DNA of 64,000 nucleotides, from positions 372,001 to 436,000 of the forward strand of contig NZ_JAKJRU010000003.1 in NCBI RefSeq assembly GCF_021726475.1, in the 5' to 3' direction. A model generated the notes under the pieces. It was not told where the DNA came from. It did not search any database and worked only from the letters and a program-made list of their open reading frames with translations. Position numbers and translations under genes: made by a program. The DNA is from Pseudomonas oligotrophica (GTDB lineage: Bacteria > Pseudomonadota > Gammaproteobacteria > Pseudomonadales > Pseudomonadaceae). Shown piece by piece: positions 14,886-23,683 of this stretch (the stretch's first letter is position 1; the number at the start of each line of letters is the position of its first letter).

Positions 14886-15710
14886 GTGTCAGTTGATCAG
14901 GATTTCGACCTGTTCCGCGCGTTCCTGGAAAAGGCCTGCGGGATATTGCTCGGCAGCAACAAGCAGTATCTGGTCTCCAGCCGGCTGAACAAGCTGATGG
15001 AGCAGCAGGGCATCAAGAGCCTGGGCGAGCTGGTGCGCCGGCTGCAGGCCATGCCGCGCTCGGGCCTCAAGGAGCAGGTCGTCGATGCCATGACGACCAA
15101 CGAGACCCTGTGGTTTCGCGATACCTATCCGTTCGAGGTGCTCAAGGCGCGGCTCTTTCCAGAGCTGGTCAAGGCCGGCAGCGGCCAGCGCCTGCGCATC
15201 TGGTCGGCGGCCTGCTCGTCCGGGCAGGAGCCCTATTCGATCTCCATGTCCATCGACGAATACGAGCGCAGCCTGCCCAGCCAGCCGAAGCTGGGCGTGC
15301 AGATCGTCGCCACCGAGCTGTCCGGCGCCATGCTGGCGGCGAGCAAGGCGGCCGAGTACGACACCCTGGCGATTGCCCGCGGCCTTTCGAGCGAGCGCCT
15401 GCAGCGCTATTTCGATCCCAAGGGGCCGGGGCGCTGGGTCGTCAAGCCGGCCATTCGCAGCCGCGTCGAGTTCCGCGTGCAGAACCTGCTCGACAGCTAT
15501 GCGGCGCTCGGCAAGTTCGACATCGTGTTCTGCCGCAACGTGTTGATCTACTTCTCGGCCGATGTGAAGAAGGACATCCTCAAGCGCATCCACGCCACGC
15601 TCAAGCCGGGTGGCTACCTCTTGCTCGGCGCCTCGGAGGCGCTCAACGGCCTGCCGGAGCTGTACCAGATGGTCCAGTGCAGCCCGGGCATCATCTACAA
15701 GGCCAAGTAG
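14886..15710 (+). CDS. cheR: Chemoreceptor glutamate methyltransferase CheR
   Basis: A 274-residue SAM-dependent enzyme that methylates receptor glutamates for adaptation. N-terminal helical domain (FRAFLEKACGILLGSNKQYLVSSRL) contacts the receptor; the methyltransferase domain contains RIWSAACSSGQEPYSI (SAM-binding) and FDIVFCRNVLIYF (conserved R-N-V-L-I-Y-F). No C-terminal pentapeptide-binding insertion beyond the standard beta subdomain is evident. Start is GTG 14886, with GAGG about eight bases upstream; the ATG at 14882 is out of frame and stops at once. A terminator-like hairpin follows, separating it from the flgB operon. Confidence 0.95.
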   Translation: MSVDQDFDLFRAFLEKACGILLGSNKQYLVSSRLNKLMEQQGIKSLGELVRRLQAMPRSGLKEQVVDAMTTNETLWFRDTYPFEVLKARLFPELVKAGSGQRLRIWSAACSSGQEPYSISMSIDEYERSLPSQPKLGVQIVATELSGAMLAASKAAEYDTLAIARGLSSERLQRYFDPKGPGRWVVKPAIRSRVEFRVQNLLDSYAALGKFDIVFCRNVLIYFSADVKKDILKRIHATLKPGGYLLLGASEALNGLPELYQMVQCSPGIIYKAK

Positions 15711-15761
15711 CCGGCCGGCGGCAAAAAACCGTCATCCAAGGCTGCCAGGGCGGCAATCGGT

Positions 15762-15783
15762 GCGGTAAAGCCTTGCCGCTTTT
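15762..15783 (+). terminator. Probable terminator after cheR
   Basis: GCGGTAA / TTGCCGC stem (7 bp, one G-T), loop AGCC, followed by TTTT. Short T run, so moderately strong. Confidence 0.55.
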
Positions 15784-15841
15784 GACGCCGTGCCGCCGCC
15801 CTTTCTTCCTAGCCCCTTGAAATACCGGGCCTTTCCCGTTG

Positions 15842-15857
15842 TGGCATGGGCCTTGCT
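15842..15857 (+). promoter_or_regulatory. Sigma-54 promoter of flgBCDE
   Basis: TGGCATG, GGCC, TTGCT (15842-15857): -24 GG at 15843-15844 and -12 GC at 15855-15856, correct spacing, followed by a T run. Predicted start near 15868, 24 bases before flgB. In Pseudomonas this operon is activated by the RpoN-dependent flagellar regulators (FleQ/FleR). Confidence 0.88.
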
Positions 15858-15891
15858 TTTTGCTCGCCACCATCAATAGGAGGGCGGGCCG

Positions 15892-16296
15892 ATGAGCATC
15901 AGCTTCGACAAGGCTCTGGGTATTCACGAAAAGGCGCTGGACTTTCGCGCGCAGCGGGCCGAGGTGCTGGCCAACAATATCGCCAACGCCGATACGCCGA
16001 ACTACAAGGCCCGCGACCTGGATTTCAAGACCGTGCTGGCGCAACAGGCGGCCAAGGGGCAGGGTGGCTTCGCGACCGAGCGGACCCATGCGCGCCATAT
16101 CGCCAGCGAAGGCCTGGAGCTGGCCGACCCGGCGTTGCGTTTTCGCACCCCGGCGCAACCTTCCCTCGACCAGAACACCGTGGATCTGCAGATCGAGCAA
16201 TCGAGCTACGCGCAGAACGCCATCGACTTCCAGGCCAGCTTCACCCTGCTCAACAGCAAGTTCCGCGGGCTGATGACCGCCCTGCGCGGCGAATAA
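15892..16296 (+). CDS. flgB: Flagellar proximal rod protein FlgB
   Basis: A 134-residue rod subunit. Begins MSISFDKALGIHEKALDFRAQRAEVLANNIANADTPNYKARDLDF, with the NNIANADTPxYKA rod/hook signature, and ends in the helical LNSKFRGLMTALRG needed for rod assembly. Strong ribosome binding site (AGGAGGG) nine bases upstream. First gene of flgBCDE. Confidence 0.95.
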   Translation: MSISFDKALGIHEKALDFRAQRAEVLANNIANADTPNYKARDLDFKTVLAQQAAKGQGGFATERTHARHIASEGLELADPALRFRTPAQPSLDQNTVDLQIEQSSYAQNAIDFQASFTLLNSKFRGLMTALRGE

Positions 16297-16308
16297 CGGA
16301 GTACGAGC

Positions 16309-16752
16309 ATGTCCCTCAGCAGTGTTTTCAACATCGCCGGCACCGGCATGAGCGCACAGAGCACGCGCCTGAACACCATTTCCAGCAACATCGCCAACGC
16401 CGAGACGGTGTCTTCCAGCGTCGACCAGACCTACCGGGCCCGGCATCCGGTGTTCGCCACCATGCTCCAGCAGGCCAGTGGTGGCGCCGGTGATTCGTTG
16501 TTCGCCGACGAGCAGCAGGCTGGTGTCGGCGTGCAGGTGCTCGGCGTGGTCGAGGACCAGGGCGAGCTGCAGGCGCGCTACGAGCCGAATCACCCGGCTG
16601 CCGACGAAAGCGGCTACGTGTATTACCCCAACGTCAACGTGGTCGAGGAGATGGCGGACATGATCTCGGCCAGCCGTGCGTTCCAGACCAACGCCGAGTT
16701 GATGAATACCGCCAAGACGATGCTGCAGAAAGTTCTGACGCTCGGCCAGTAA
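16309..16752 (+). CDS. flgC: Flagellar proximal rod protein FlgC
   Basis: A 147-residue rod subunit: MSLSSVFNIAGTGMSAQSTRLNTISSNIANAETVSSS at the N-terminus (rod/hook motif), and YYPNVNVVEEMADMISASRAFQTNAELMNTAKTMLQKVLTLGQ at the C-terminus, both characteristic of FlgC. 12 bases after flgB, 15 before flgD. Confidence 0.95.
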   Translation: MSLSSVFNIAGTGMSAQSTRLNTISSNIANAETVSSSVDQTYRARHPVFATMLQQASGGAGDSLFADEQQAGVGVQVLGVVEDQGELQARYEPNHPAADESGYVYYPNVNVVEEMADMISASRAFQTNAELMNTAKTMLQKVLTLGQ

Positions 16753-16767
16753 CCGCAGGAGTACGAG

Positions 16768-17451
16768 ATGACAACTACCAGCGGCGTCAGCGCCGGCAGC
16801 TCGGTGCTCGATCAGTACCAGATCGGCAACGATCGTGAGGCCAAGGGCAACGACCTGGGCAAGAACGAATTCCTCGAGCTGCTGGTCGCCCAGCTGAACA
16901 ACCAGAATCCGCTCGAGCCGCAGGAGAACGGCGAGTTCATCGGCCAGCTGGCGCAGTTCAGCACGGTCGAGGGCGTCGAGAAGCTCAACTCGAGCATGGA
17001 AACCATCCTTTCCGGCTACCAGTCCTCGCAGGCACTGCAGGCTTCGTCGCTGGTCGGGCGCAAGGTGATCGTGCCGACCGAGCGGGCAGTGGTCGACACC
17101 AGCGAGACGTTCAAGGCCAGCCTGGTGCTGCCCACCAGCAGCAGCAACGTCTTCGTCAACGTCTATGACAGCGCCGGGACCATGGTCAACCGGGTCAACC
17201 TCGGCCAGCAGCAGGCCGGCAACGTCTCCTTCATGTGGGACGGCAAGAACTCCAGCGGCGACGTGGTGCCGCCGGGTACCTACAGGTTCGAGGCGCAGGC
17301 CACCTACGACGGCGAGACCAAGGGGCTCTACACCTTGCTGCCGGCCAACGTGGACAGCGTCACCCTCGGGCAGAACGGTGGCGAGCTCATGCTCAACCTG
17401 GCCGGCGTCGGCAGCATCGGTCTTTCCCAGGTCCAGATCATCGGTCAATAA
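16768..17451 (+). CDS. flgD: Hook-assembly scaffold protein FlgD
   Basis: A 227-residue hook cap protein that is needed for FlgE polymerisation and then lost. N-terminal signature KNEFLELLVAQLNNQNPLEPQENGEFIGQLAQFSTVEGVEKLNSSM is the FlgD hallmark; the C-terminal part holds the FlgD Tudor and Ig-like regions (MWDGKNSSGDVVPPGTYRFEA). Ribosome binding site CAGGAG. Length is normal for Pseudomonas. Confidence 0.95.
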   Translation: MTTTSGVSAGSSVLDQYQIGNDREAKGNDLGKNEFLELLVAQLNNQNPLEPQENGEFIGQLAQFSTVEGVEKLNSSMETILSGYQSSQALQASSLVGRKVIVPTERAVVDTSETFKASLVLPTSSSNVFVNVYDSAGTMVNRVNLGQQQAGNVSFMWDGKNSSGDVVPPGTYRFEAQATYDGETKGLYTLLPANVDSVTLGQNGGELMLNLAGVGSIGLSQVQIIGQ

Positions 17452-17481
17452 GCGCCGCCAGGTTCGGCACAGGAGCGATTC

Positions 17482-18855
17482 ATGTCTTTCAACATCGGCC
17501 TCAGCGGCATGCGCGCCGCCAGCAAGGATCTCAACGTCACCGGCAACAACATCGCCAACGCCGGTACCGTAGGCTTCAAGCAGTCCCGCGCGGAATTCGC
17601 CGACGTGTACGCGGCCTCCGTGCTGGGTACCGGCAAGAACCCGCAGGGCAGCGGCGTGCTGCTGGCGAACGTGTCGCAGCAGTTCAACCAGGGCAACATC
17701 AACTACACGCAGAACGCGCTGGATCTGGCGATCAACGGCAACGGCTTCTTCCAGGTCAGCAACAACGGTGCGGTGAGCTACACGCGCGCCGGCTACTTCG
17801 GCACCGACCGCGAAGGCTTTGTCGTCGACAACTTCGGCTACAAGCTGCAGGGCTATGCGGTCGACGGCAACGGCAACCTGCAGAACGGCGTGGTCAGCGA
17901 CCTCCAGGTGCAGACCACCAACCAGGCGCCGAAGGCCAGCTCGAAGATCGACACGGTCTTCAACCTGAACTCGACCAATGGCTCGCCGAGTGCCTGGACG
18001 AGTGCCTACGAGGGTTGGCTGACCACCAATCCCGGCGACACCGCCGGCGCCCTGACGGCCGCCAACGGCACCTTCGACCCGGCCGACCCGACCACCTACA
18101 ACAGCTCGACCTCGCTGAACATCTATGACTCGCAGGGCAACGCCCACGTCATGACGCAATACTTCGTCAAGACGAGCGCCAATACCTGGGACATGCGCGT
18201 GCTGGTCGACGGCCGCAACCCGGCAAACCCGAGCTCAACCGATGCCTTCGATACGACCCTGACCTTCGATTCGTCCGGCAGCCTGCAAGGGACCACCGCT
18301 GGCGATTTCGCGCTCAATGCCGATGGGACCCTGCGTCTCACCAACTGGGTGCCGGCCATTTCCAATGGCGCCACCCCGGCGGTCTGGAGCGCCAACGGCG
18401 CACAGGCCGCGACCGGCGGCATCACCATCGACCTGACCAAGTCGACCCAGTTCGCCAGCTCCTTCGCGGTCAACAGCGTCGCCCAGGACGGCTACACCAC
18501 CGGCGAGCTGGCCGGGCTGGAGATCGACGACACCGGCGTGATCTTCGCGCGCTACACCAACGGCCAGTCGAAGGTGCAGGGGCAGATCGTGCTGGCCAAC
18601 TTCGCCAACGTGCAGGGCCTGACCCCAGTGGGCAAGAGCCAGTGGGTGCAGTCGTTCGAATCCGGCGAGCCGGTGGTGGGGACGCCACGCTCCGGCACGC
18701 TCGGTGCGTTGCAGGCCGGCGCGCTGGAGGATTCCAACGTCGAACTGTCCGACCAGCTGGTCAACCTGATCGTCGCCCAGCGCAACTACCAGGCCAACGC
18801 CAAGACCATCGAGACCGAGAGCGCGGTCACCCAGACCATCATCAACCTGCGTTGA
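17482..18855 (+). CDS. flgE: Flagellar hook protein FlgE
   Basis: A 457-residue subunit of the hook. Begins MSFNIGLSGMRAASKDLNVTGNNIANAGTVGFKQSRAEFADVYA (GNNIANAxTxGFKxSRxEFAD motif), contains the hook core domain SLNIYDSQGNAHVMTQYFVK and TQFASSFAVNSVAQDGYTTGELAGLEID, and ends with the D0 helix SNVELSDQLVNLIVAQRNYQANAKTIETESAVTQTIINLR. Ends the operon at the following terminator. The central variable region is somewhat extended relative to enteric FlgE (about 400), as is common in Pseudomonas. Confidence 0.96.
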   Translation: MSFNIGLSGMRAASKDLNVTGNNIANAGTVGFKQSRAEFADVYAASVLGTGKNPQGSGVLLANVSQQFNQGNINYTQNALDLAINGNGFFQVSNNGAVSYTRAGYFGTDREGFVVDNFGYKLQGYAVDGNGNLQNGVVSDLQVQTTNQAPKASSKIDTVFNLNSTNGSPSAWTSAYEGWLTTNPGDTAGALTAANGTFDPADPTTYNSSTSLNIYDSQGNAHVMTQYFVKTSANTWDMRVLVDGRNPANPSSTDAFDTTLTFDSSGSLQGTTAGDFALNADGTLRLTNWVPAISNGATPAVWSANGAQAATGGITIDLTKSTQFASSFAVNSVAQDGYTTGELAGLEIDDTGVIFARYTNGQSKVQGQIVLANFANVQGLTPVGKSQWVQSFESGEPVVGTPRSGTLGALQAGALEDSNVELSDQLVNLIVAQRNYQANAKTIETESAVTQTIINLR

Positions 18856-18916
18856 TGGCTGGAGGCGGCAGGCGACCGCTTGCCGCCGCCGGCAGTATTC
18901 CGCCGCCTCGTTCGGC

Positions 18917-18942
18917 AAGGCCCGCAAGGGCCTTTGTTTTTT
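18917..18942 (+). terminator. Terminator after flgE
   Basis: AAGGCCC, loop GCAA, GGGCCTT, then TGTTTTTT. Separates flgBCDE from flgFGHIJKL. Confidence 0.88.
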
Positions 18943-18989
18943 CTGCTTAACCATTTGAATAAAAAGCAGAAATTCTGTGCCGTGGTGGG

Positions 18990-19005
18990 TGGCACGCGGC
19001 TTGCT
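18990..19005 (+). promoter_or_regulatory. Sigma-54 promoter of flgFGHIJKL
   Basis: TGGCACG, CGGC, TTGCT (18990-19005), an essentially perfect -24/-12 element, start predicted near 19016, about 43 bases before flgF. Confidence 0.93.
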
Positions 19006-19058
19006 ATCTCCCTTGGGACTTCAACTTGGCGCGTCAAAACTCGTGCCTGGAGAACTCG

Positions 19059-19799
19059 ATGGACAAGATGCTCTACGTGGCCATGACCGGCGCCAGCCAG
19101 AACGCGCGGGCACAGCAGGCCCATGCGAACAACCTGGCGAACATCTCCACCACCGGCTTTCGGCGCGACTTCGAACAGGCGCGCTCGATGCAGGTGTTCG
19201 GCGACAGTTTTCCGGCACGGGTCTATGCCATGGCCGAGCGCCCGGGCACCGACTTCACTCCCGGCGCGCTGCAGGAGACCGGGCGCGACCTGGACGTGGC
19301 GGTCGAGGGCGAGGGCTGGATCGCGGTGCAGGCCGCCGACGGCAGCGAGGCCTACGTGCGCACCGGCAGCCTGAACGTCGATGTGCTGGGCATGCTGCGC
19401 ACCGCCGAAGGCATGCCGGTCATGGGCAATGCCGGGCCGATCGCCATCCCGCCGGAGGAAAAGGTCGAGATCGGCCATGACGGCACCATCAGCATCCGCG
19501 CCCTGGGCGAGGACCCGAACGTGGTGGTGACGGTCGACCGGCTCAAGCTGGTCAAGCCGGACCCGGCCCAGCTGGAGAAGGGCACCGATGGCCTGATCCG
19601 CATGAAGGGCGGCCAGCCGCTCGAGGCCGATGCCGGGGTGCGGGTCACTTCCGGCTTCCTCGAGGCGAGCAACGTCAATGCGGTCGCCGAGATGACTTCG
19701 ATGCTGGCGCTGTCCCGCCAGTTCGAACTGCACGTGAAGATGATGCGAACCGCCGAGGAAGATTCGGCGGCCATGGCTCGCGTCCTGCAAATCAGCTAA
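19059..19799 (+). CDS. flgF: Flagellar proximal rod protein FlgF
   Basis: A 246-residue rod subunit. ATG 19059 (GGAG eight bases upstream) gives the family N-terminus MDKMLYVAMTGASQNARAQQAHANNLANISTTGFRRDFEQARSMQVFGD; an upstream in-frame ATG at 19026 is rejected because it sits inside the ribosome binding region. Central LDVAVEGEGWIAVQAADGSEAYVRTGSL motif and C-terminal NVNAVAEMTSMLALSRQFELHVKMM are typical. First gene of the second hook-basal-body operon. Confidence 0.95.
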   Translation: MDKMLYVAMTGASQNARAQQAHANNLANISTTGFRRDFEQARSMQVFGDSFPARVYAMAERPGTDFTPGALQETGRDLDVAVEGEGWIAVQAADGSEAYVRTGSLNVDVLGMLRTAEGMPVMGNAGPIAIPPEEKVEIGHDGTISIRALGEDPNVVVTVDRLKLVKPDPAQLEKGTDGLIRMKGGQPLEADAGVRVTSGFLEASNVNAVAEMTSMLALSRQFELHVKMMRTAEEDSAAMARVLQIS

Positions 19800-19837
19800 C
19801 AGCGCGTTGCGCCGCGGCGCACGAGGAGAAAAAGCAC

Positions 19838-20623
19838 ATGCTTCCAGCTCTCTGGGTCAGCAAGACCGGTCTGTCCGCGCAGGACATGAACCTGACCACC
19901 ATTTCCAACAACCTGGCCAACGTCTCGACCACCGGCTTCAAGAAGGACCGCGCCGAGTTCCAGGACCTGCTGTACCAGATCCGCCGCCAGCCGGGCGGCC
20001 AGTCGACCCAGGACAGCGAGCTGCCCTCGGGCCTGCAGCTGGGTACCGGCGTGCGCATCACCGGCACGCAGAAGATCTTCACCACCGGCAGCCTGCAGAC
20101 CACCGAACAGCCGCTGGACATGGCGATCAACGGCCGCGGCTTCTTCCAGGTGCTGCTGCCCGACGGCACGGTGTCCTACACCCGCGACGGCAGCTTCCAC
20201 CTGAATGCCGACGGCCAGCTGGTCACCGCCAACGGCTATGCGCTGGAGCCGGCCATCGTGGTGCCGCCGGAGACCCAGAGCTTCACCGTCGGCGAGGACG
20301 GCACCGTGTCGGTGACCACCCTCGGCAACGCGCAGCCGCAGATCATCGGCAACCTGCAGACCGCCGACTTCATCAACCCGGCCGGCCTGCAGGCCATGGG
20401 CAGCAACCTGTTCCTGGAGACCGCCGCCAGCGGCGCGCCGCAGGTCAGCACGCCGGGCCTCAACGGCCTGGGCACGGTGCTGCAGAACACCCTGGAGAAC
20501 TCCAACGTCAGCGTGGTGGAGGAGTTGGTCAACATGATCACCACCCAGCGCGCCTACGAGATGAACTCCAAGGTCATTTCCACCGCCGACCAGATGCTGT
20601 CCTTCGTCACCCAGCAGCTCTGA
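19838..20623 (+). CDS. flgG: Flagellar distal rod protein FlgG
   Basis: A 261-residue rod subunit, the usual length. Starts [47 protein letters not shown], with the Q-P-G-G-Q-S insertion found in Flg[30 protein letters not shown] and the terminal [35 protein letters not shown] are diagnostic. Ribosome binding site GAGGAG. 38 bases after flgF. Confidence 0.96.
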   Translation: MLPALWVSKTGLSAQDMNLTTISNNLANVSTTGFKKDRAEFQDLLYQIRRQPGGQSTQDSELPSGLQLGTGVRITGTQKIFTTGSLQTTEQPLDMAINGRGFFQVLLPDGTVSYTRDGSFHLNADGQLVTANGYALEPAIVVPPETQSFTVGEDGTVSVTTLGNAQPQIIGNLQTADFINPAGLQAMGSNLFLETAASGAPQVSTPGLNGLGTVLQNTLENSNVSVVEELVNMITTQRAYEMNSKVISTADQMLSFVTQQL

Positions 20624-20690
20624 CCGGCGTGACCGTTGCAGGCGGGCGCCGTGCTGCCCGCCGTGTTTCCCTGAAGGCTTGAGGTATCCC

Positions 20691-21383
20691 ATGAGCCGCG
20701 TACTGCTTGCATTCTCGATGGCCGCCGTGGCCCTTTCCGGTTGCGTCGCCCCGGCGCCGAAACCGAACGACCCGTACTACGCGCCGGTGCTGCCGCGCAC
20801 GCCGCTGCCGGCGGCGCAGACCAATGGCGCCATCTACCAGGCCGGTTTCGAGAACAACCTCTACGGCGACCGCAAGGCGTTCCGGGTCGGTGACATCATC
20901 ACCATCACCCTGAACGAGCGGACCCAGGCCAGCAAGAACGCCAGCTCGCAGATATCCAAGGACAGCAGCGCGAACATCGGCCTCGGCTCGCTGTTCGGCG
21001 GCGCCGTGTCGATGGCCAACCCGCTGACCGGCAACACCATGTCGCTGGGCGCCGAGTACGACGCCTCGCGCGACACCTCCGGCTCCGGCCAGGCCGGGCA
21101 GAGCAACAGCCTGTCCGGCTCGATCACCGTCACCGTTTCGGAAGTGTTGCCCAACGGCATCCTCGCGGTGCGCGGCGAGAAGTGGATGACGCTCAACACC
21201 GGCGACGAGCTGGTGCGCATCGCCGGCCTGGTGCGCGCCGACGACATCACCACCGACAACACCGTGCCCTCGACACGCATCGCCGACGCACGCATCACCT
21301 ATTCGGGCACCGGCGCCTTCGCCGATGCCAGCCAGCCGGGTTGGCTGGACCGCTTCTTCATCAGCCCGCTGTGGCCGTTCTGA
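20691..21383 (+). CDS. flgH: Flagellar L-ring lipoprotein FlgH
   Basis: A 230-residue outer-membrane ring lipoprotein. ATG 20691 (preceded by GAGG) gives a type II signal peptide with lipobox L15-S-G-C18, followed by [17 protein letters not shown]. The body carries [22 protein letters not shown] and [38 protein letters not shown], characteristic of FlgH. The in-frame ATG 12 bases earlier would place the ribosome binding site inside the gene and is rejected. Confidence 0.95.
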   Translation: MSRVLLAFSMAAVALSGCVAPAPKPNDPYYAPVLPRTPLPAAQTNGAIYQAGFENNLYGDRKAFRVGDIITITLNERTQASKNASSQISKDSSANIGLGSLFGGAVSMANPLTGNTMSLGAEYDASRDTSGSGQAGQSNSLSGSITVTVSEVLPNGILAVRGEKWMTLNTGDELVRIAGLVRADDITTDNTVPSTRIADARITYSGTGAFADASQPGWLDRFFISPLWPF

Positions 21384-21394
21384 GGTCTGCCGCC

Positions 21395-22495
21395 ATGCTT
21401 GCAAGACTACTCGTGCTTCTCGGCCTGCTGGTCGCCGGCGCGCCGGCCCACGCCGAGCGCCTGAAGGACATCGCCACCATCAGCGGCGTGCGGACCAACC
21501 AGCTGATCGGCTACGGCCTGGTGGTCGGCCTCAATGGCAGCGGCGACCAGACCACGCAGACGCCGTTCACCGTGCAGACGTTCAACAACATGATGGCGCA
21601 GTTCGGCATCAAGGTGCCCAACGGCGGCAACGTGCAGCTCAAGAACGTCGCCGCGGTCTCGGTGCATGCCGACCTGCCGGCCTTCGCCAAGCCCGGGCAG
21701 ACCATCGACATCACCGTGTCCTCGATCGGCAACGCCAAGAGCCTGCGCGGCGGCAGCCTGCTGATGACGCCGCTCAAGGGCATCGACGGCAACGTCTACG
21801 CCGTGGCCCAGGGCAACCTGGTGGTCGGCGGCTTCGATGCGGGCGGCGCGGACGGCTCGCGGATCACCGTCAACGTGCCGTCGGCTGGGCGTATCCCGGC
21901 TGGCGCGACCGTCGAGCGGCCGGTGCCGAGCGGTTTCAACCAGGGCAATACGCTGACCCTCAACCTCAATCGCCCGGACTTCACCACCGCCAAGAACATC
22001 GTCGACCAGATCAACGAACTGCTCGGCCCGGGCGTGGCGCGGGCGCTGGACGGCGGCTCGGTCAGTGTCACTGCGCCGCTGGATCCGGGCCAGCGCGTCG
22101 ACTACCTGTCGATCCTGGAGAACCTCGATATCGAGGTCGGCCAGGCCGTGGCCAAGGTCATCATCAACTCGCGCACCGGCACCATCGTCATCGGCCAGAA
22201 CGTGCGTGTGCAGCCGGCCGCGGTCACCCATGGAAGCCTCACCGTGACCATCACCGAGGACCCGCAGGTCAGCCAGCCGGAACCGCTGTCCGGCGGGCAG
22301 ACGGTGGTAGTGCCCAATTCGCGGGTCAAGGCCGAGGAAGAAGCCAAGCCGATGTTCAAGTTCGGCCCCGGTACCACCCTCGACGAGATCGTCCGCGCGG
22401 TGAACCAGGTCGGCGCAGCGCCCAGCGACCTGATGGCCATTCTCGAGGCGCTCAAGCAGGCCGGCGCGCTGCAGGCCGACCTGATCGTGATCTGA
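21395..22495 (+). CDS. flgI: Flagellar P-ring protein FlgI
   Basis: A 366-residue periplasmic ring protein with a signal peptide ([20 protein letters not shown]). The mature start [39 protein letters not shown] is highly conserved; also [28 protein letters not shown] and the C-terminal [45 protein letters not shown] upstream of ATG 21395; a longer open frame overlapping flgH is rejected. Needs FlgA (13098-13850) to assemble. Confidence 0.96.
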   Translation: MLARLLVLLGLLVAGAPAHAERLKDIATISGVRTNQLIGYGLVVGLNGSGDQTTQTPFTVQTFNNMMAQFGIKVPNGGNVQLKNVAAVSVHADLPAFAKPGQTIDITVSSIGNAKSLRGGSLLMTPLKGIDGNVYAVAQGNLVVGGFDAGGADGSRITVNVPSAGRIPAGATVERPVPSGFNQGNTLTLNLNRPDFTTAKNIVDQINELLGPGVARALDGGSVSVTAPLDPGQRVDYLSILENLDIEVGQAVAKVIINSRTGTIVIGQNVRVQPAAVTHGSLTVTITEDPQVSQPEPLSGGQTVVVPNSRVKAEEEAKPMFKFGPGTTLDEIVRAVNQVGAAPSDLMAILEALKQAGALQADLIVI

Positions 22496-22504
22496 GGGCA
22501 TCGC

Positions 22505-23680
22505 ATGGATACTCGACTCGGCGCCGGCCGGCGCGCCCCCGACAGTGGCAGCTACAACGACCTCAACCGCCTGAGCCAGCTCAAGGTGGGCAAGGAGCGC
22601 GACAGCGAAGAGAACGTGCGCCAGGTCGCCCAGGAATTCGAGTCGCTGTTCATGAACGAAATGCTCAAGTCCATGCGGGCGGCGACCGATGTAATGGCCA
22701 AGGACAACCCCTTCAACAGCCCGGCGGCCAAGCAGTACCAGGAAATGTACGATCAGCAGCTCTCGGTCAGCCTGTCCAAGGACGGTGGCGGCATCGGCCT
22801 GGCCGACGTACTGGTGCGCCAGTTGAGCAAGCAGACGGCCTCGGCCAGCCGCAGCAATCCCTTCGCCCAGGTCGAGCGCACCGAAGGCGCGGCCTGGCCG
22901 CAGCAACCGGCGCAGGCCGCCGAGCCCGTGCGCGACGACTCCAGGCTGCTCAACCAGCGGCGCCTGGCGCTGCCCGGGCGACTCGCCGCGCCCCAGCTGG
23001 CCGAGCTGCCGGCGACCGCACCCGCGGCGCCGGTCGAGGGCGGCCCGCAGCCGCTGGTCGACCTGGATTGGAAGCCGGCTACCGCCTTTGCCGCACCGCG
23101 CGAGCGCGCGCTGGTGGTCAATGGCGTCGAGGCGGGCCAGGCCGGTGCGGTCAGCCGCAAGCGCTTCGCTTCACCGCAGGAATTCATCGACACCATGCTG
23201 CCGATGGCCGAGAAGGCCGCCGAGCGCCTGGGCGTCGAGCCGCGCTTCCTGGTCGCCCAGGCGGCGCTGGAGACCGGCTGGGGCAAGTCGATGATCCGCC
23301 ATCGCGACGGCAGCAACAGCCACAACCTGTTCGGCATCAAGGCCACCGGCTGGCAGGGTGAGTCGGCCTCGGCCACCACCACCGAATACGTCAACGGCAA
23401 GGCGCGCCGCGAAGTGGCCGGTTTCCGTGCCTACGATTCCTTCGAGCAGAGCTTCAACGACTTCGTCAACCTGCTGCAGAACAACGATCGCTACCGCTCC
23501 GCCATCCAGGTGGCCAGCCGTACCGGCGATTCCGAGCGCTTCGTGCACGAACTGCAGAAGGCCGGCTACGCCACCGACCCGCAATATGCACGCAAGATCA
23601 GCCAGATCGCGCGCAAGATGCAGACCTATCAGACCGTCGCCGACGCAGGTTCGGCGCCCGCCATGCGGACCAGAGGCTAA
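22505..23680 (+). CDS. flgJ: Flagellar rod cap / peptidoglycan hydrolase FlgJ
   Basis: A 391-residue bifunctional protein. N-terminal rod-capping domain (about 20-110: NVRQVAQEFESLFMNEMLKSMRAATD ... YQEMYDQQLSVSLSKDGGGIGLADVLVRQL); a Pro/Ala-rich linker; then a C-terminal GH73 glucosaminidase domain (about 225-375) with catalytic E256 in AALETGWGKS and the Tyr-containing AYDSFEQSFNDFV segment. It opens the murein for the rod. The long variable linker (about 115-215) makes the protein longer than the 313-residue Salmonella form, as in Pseudomonas. Confidence 0.95.
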   Translation: MDTRLGAGRRAPDSGSYNDLNRLSQLKVGKERDSEENVRQVAQEFESLFMNEMLKSMRAATDVMAKDNPFNSPAAKQYQEMYDQQLSVSLSKDGGGIGLADVLVRQLSKQTASASRSNPFAQVERTEGAAWPQQPAQAAEPVRDDSRLLNQRRLALPGRLAAPQLAELPATAPAAPVEGGPQPLVDLDWKPATAFAAPRERALVVNGVEAGQAGAVSRKRFASPQEFIDTMLPMAEKAAERLGVEPRFLVAQAALETGWGKSMIRHRDGSNSHNLFGIKATGWQGESASATTTEYVNGKARREVAGFRAYDSFEQSFNDFVNLLQNNDRYRSAIQVASRTGDSERFVHELQKAGYATDPQYARKISQIARKMQTYQTVADAGSAPAMRTRG

Positions 23681-23683
23681 TTC

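Noticed and set aside
15691..18159. Very long open frame on the minus strand opposite flgBCDE, and similar ones opposite alaS, prc, the sensor kinase and the NAGGN genes
   Set aside because: High GC content keeps antisense frames open. They have low-complexity Ala/Arg/His/Gln/Leu composition, no ribosome binding sites or recognisable domains, and lie wholly over certain genes.
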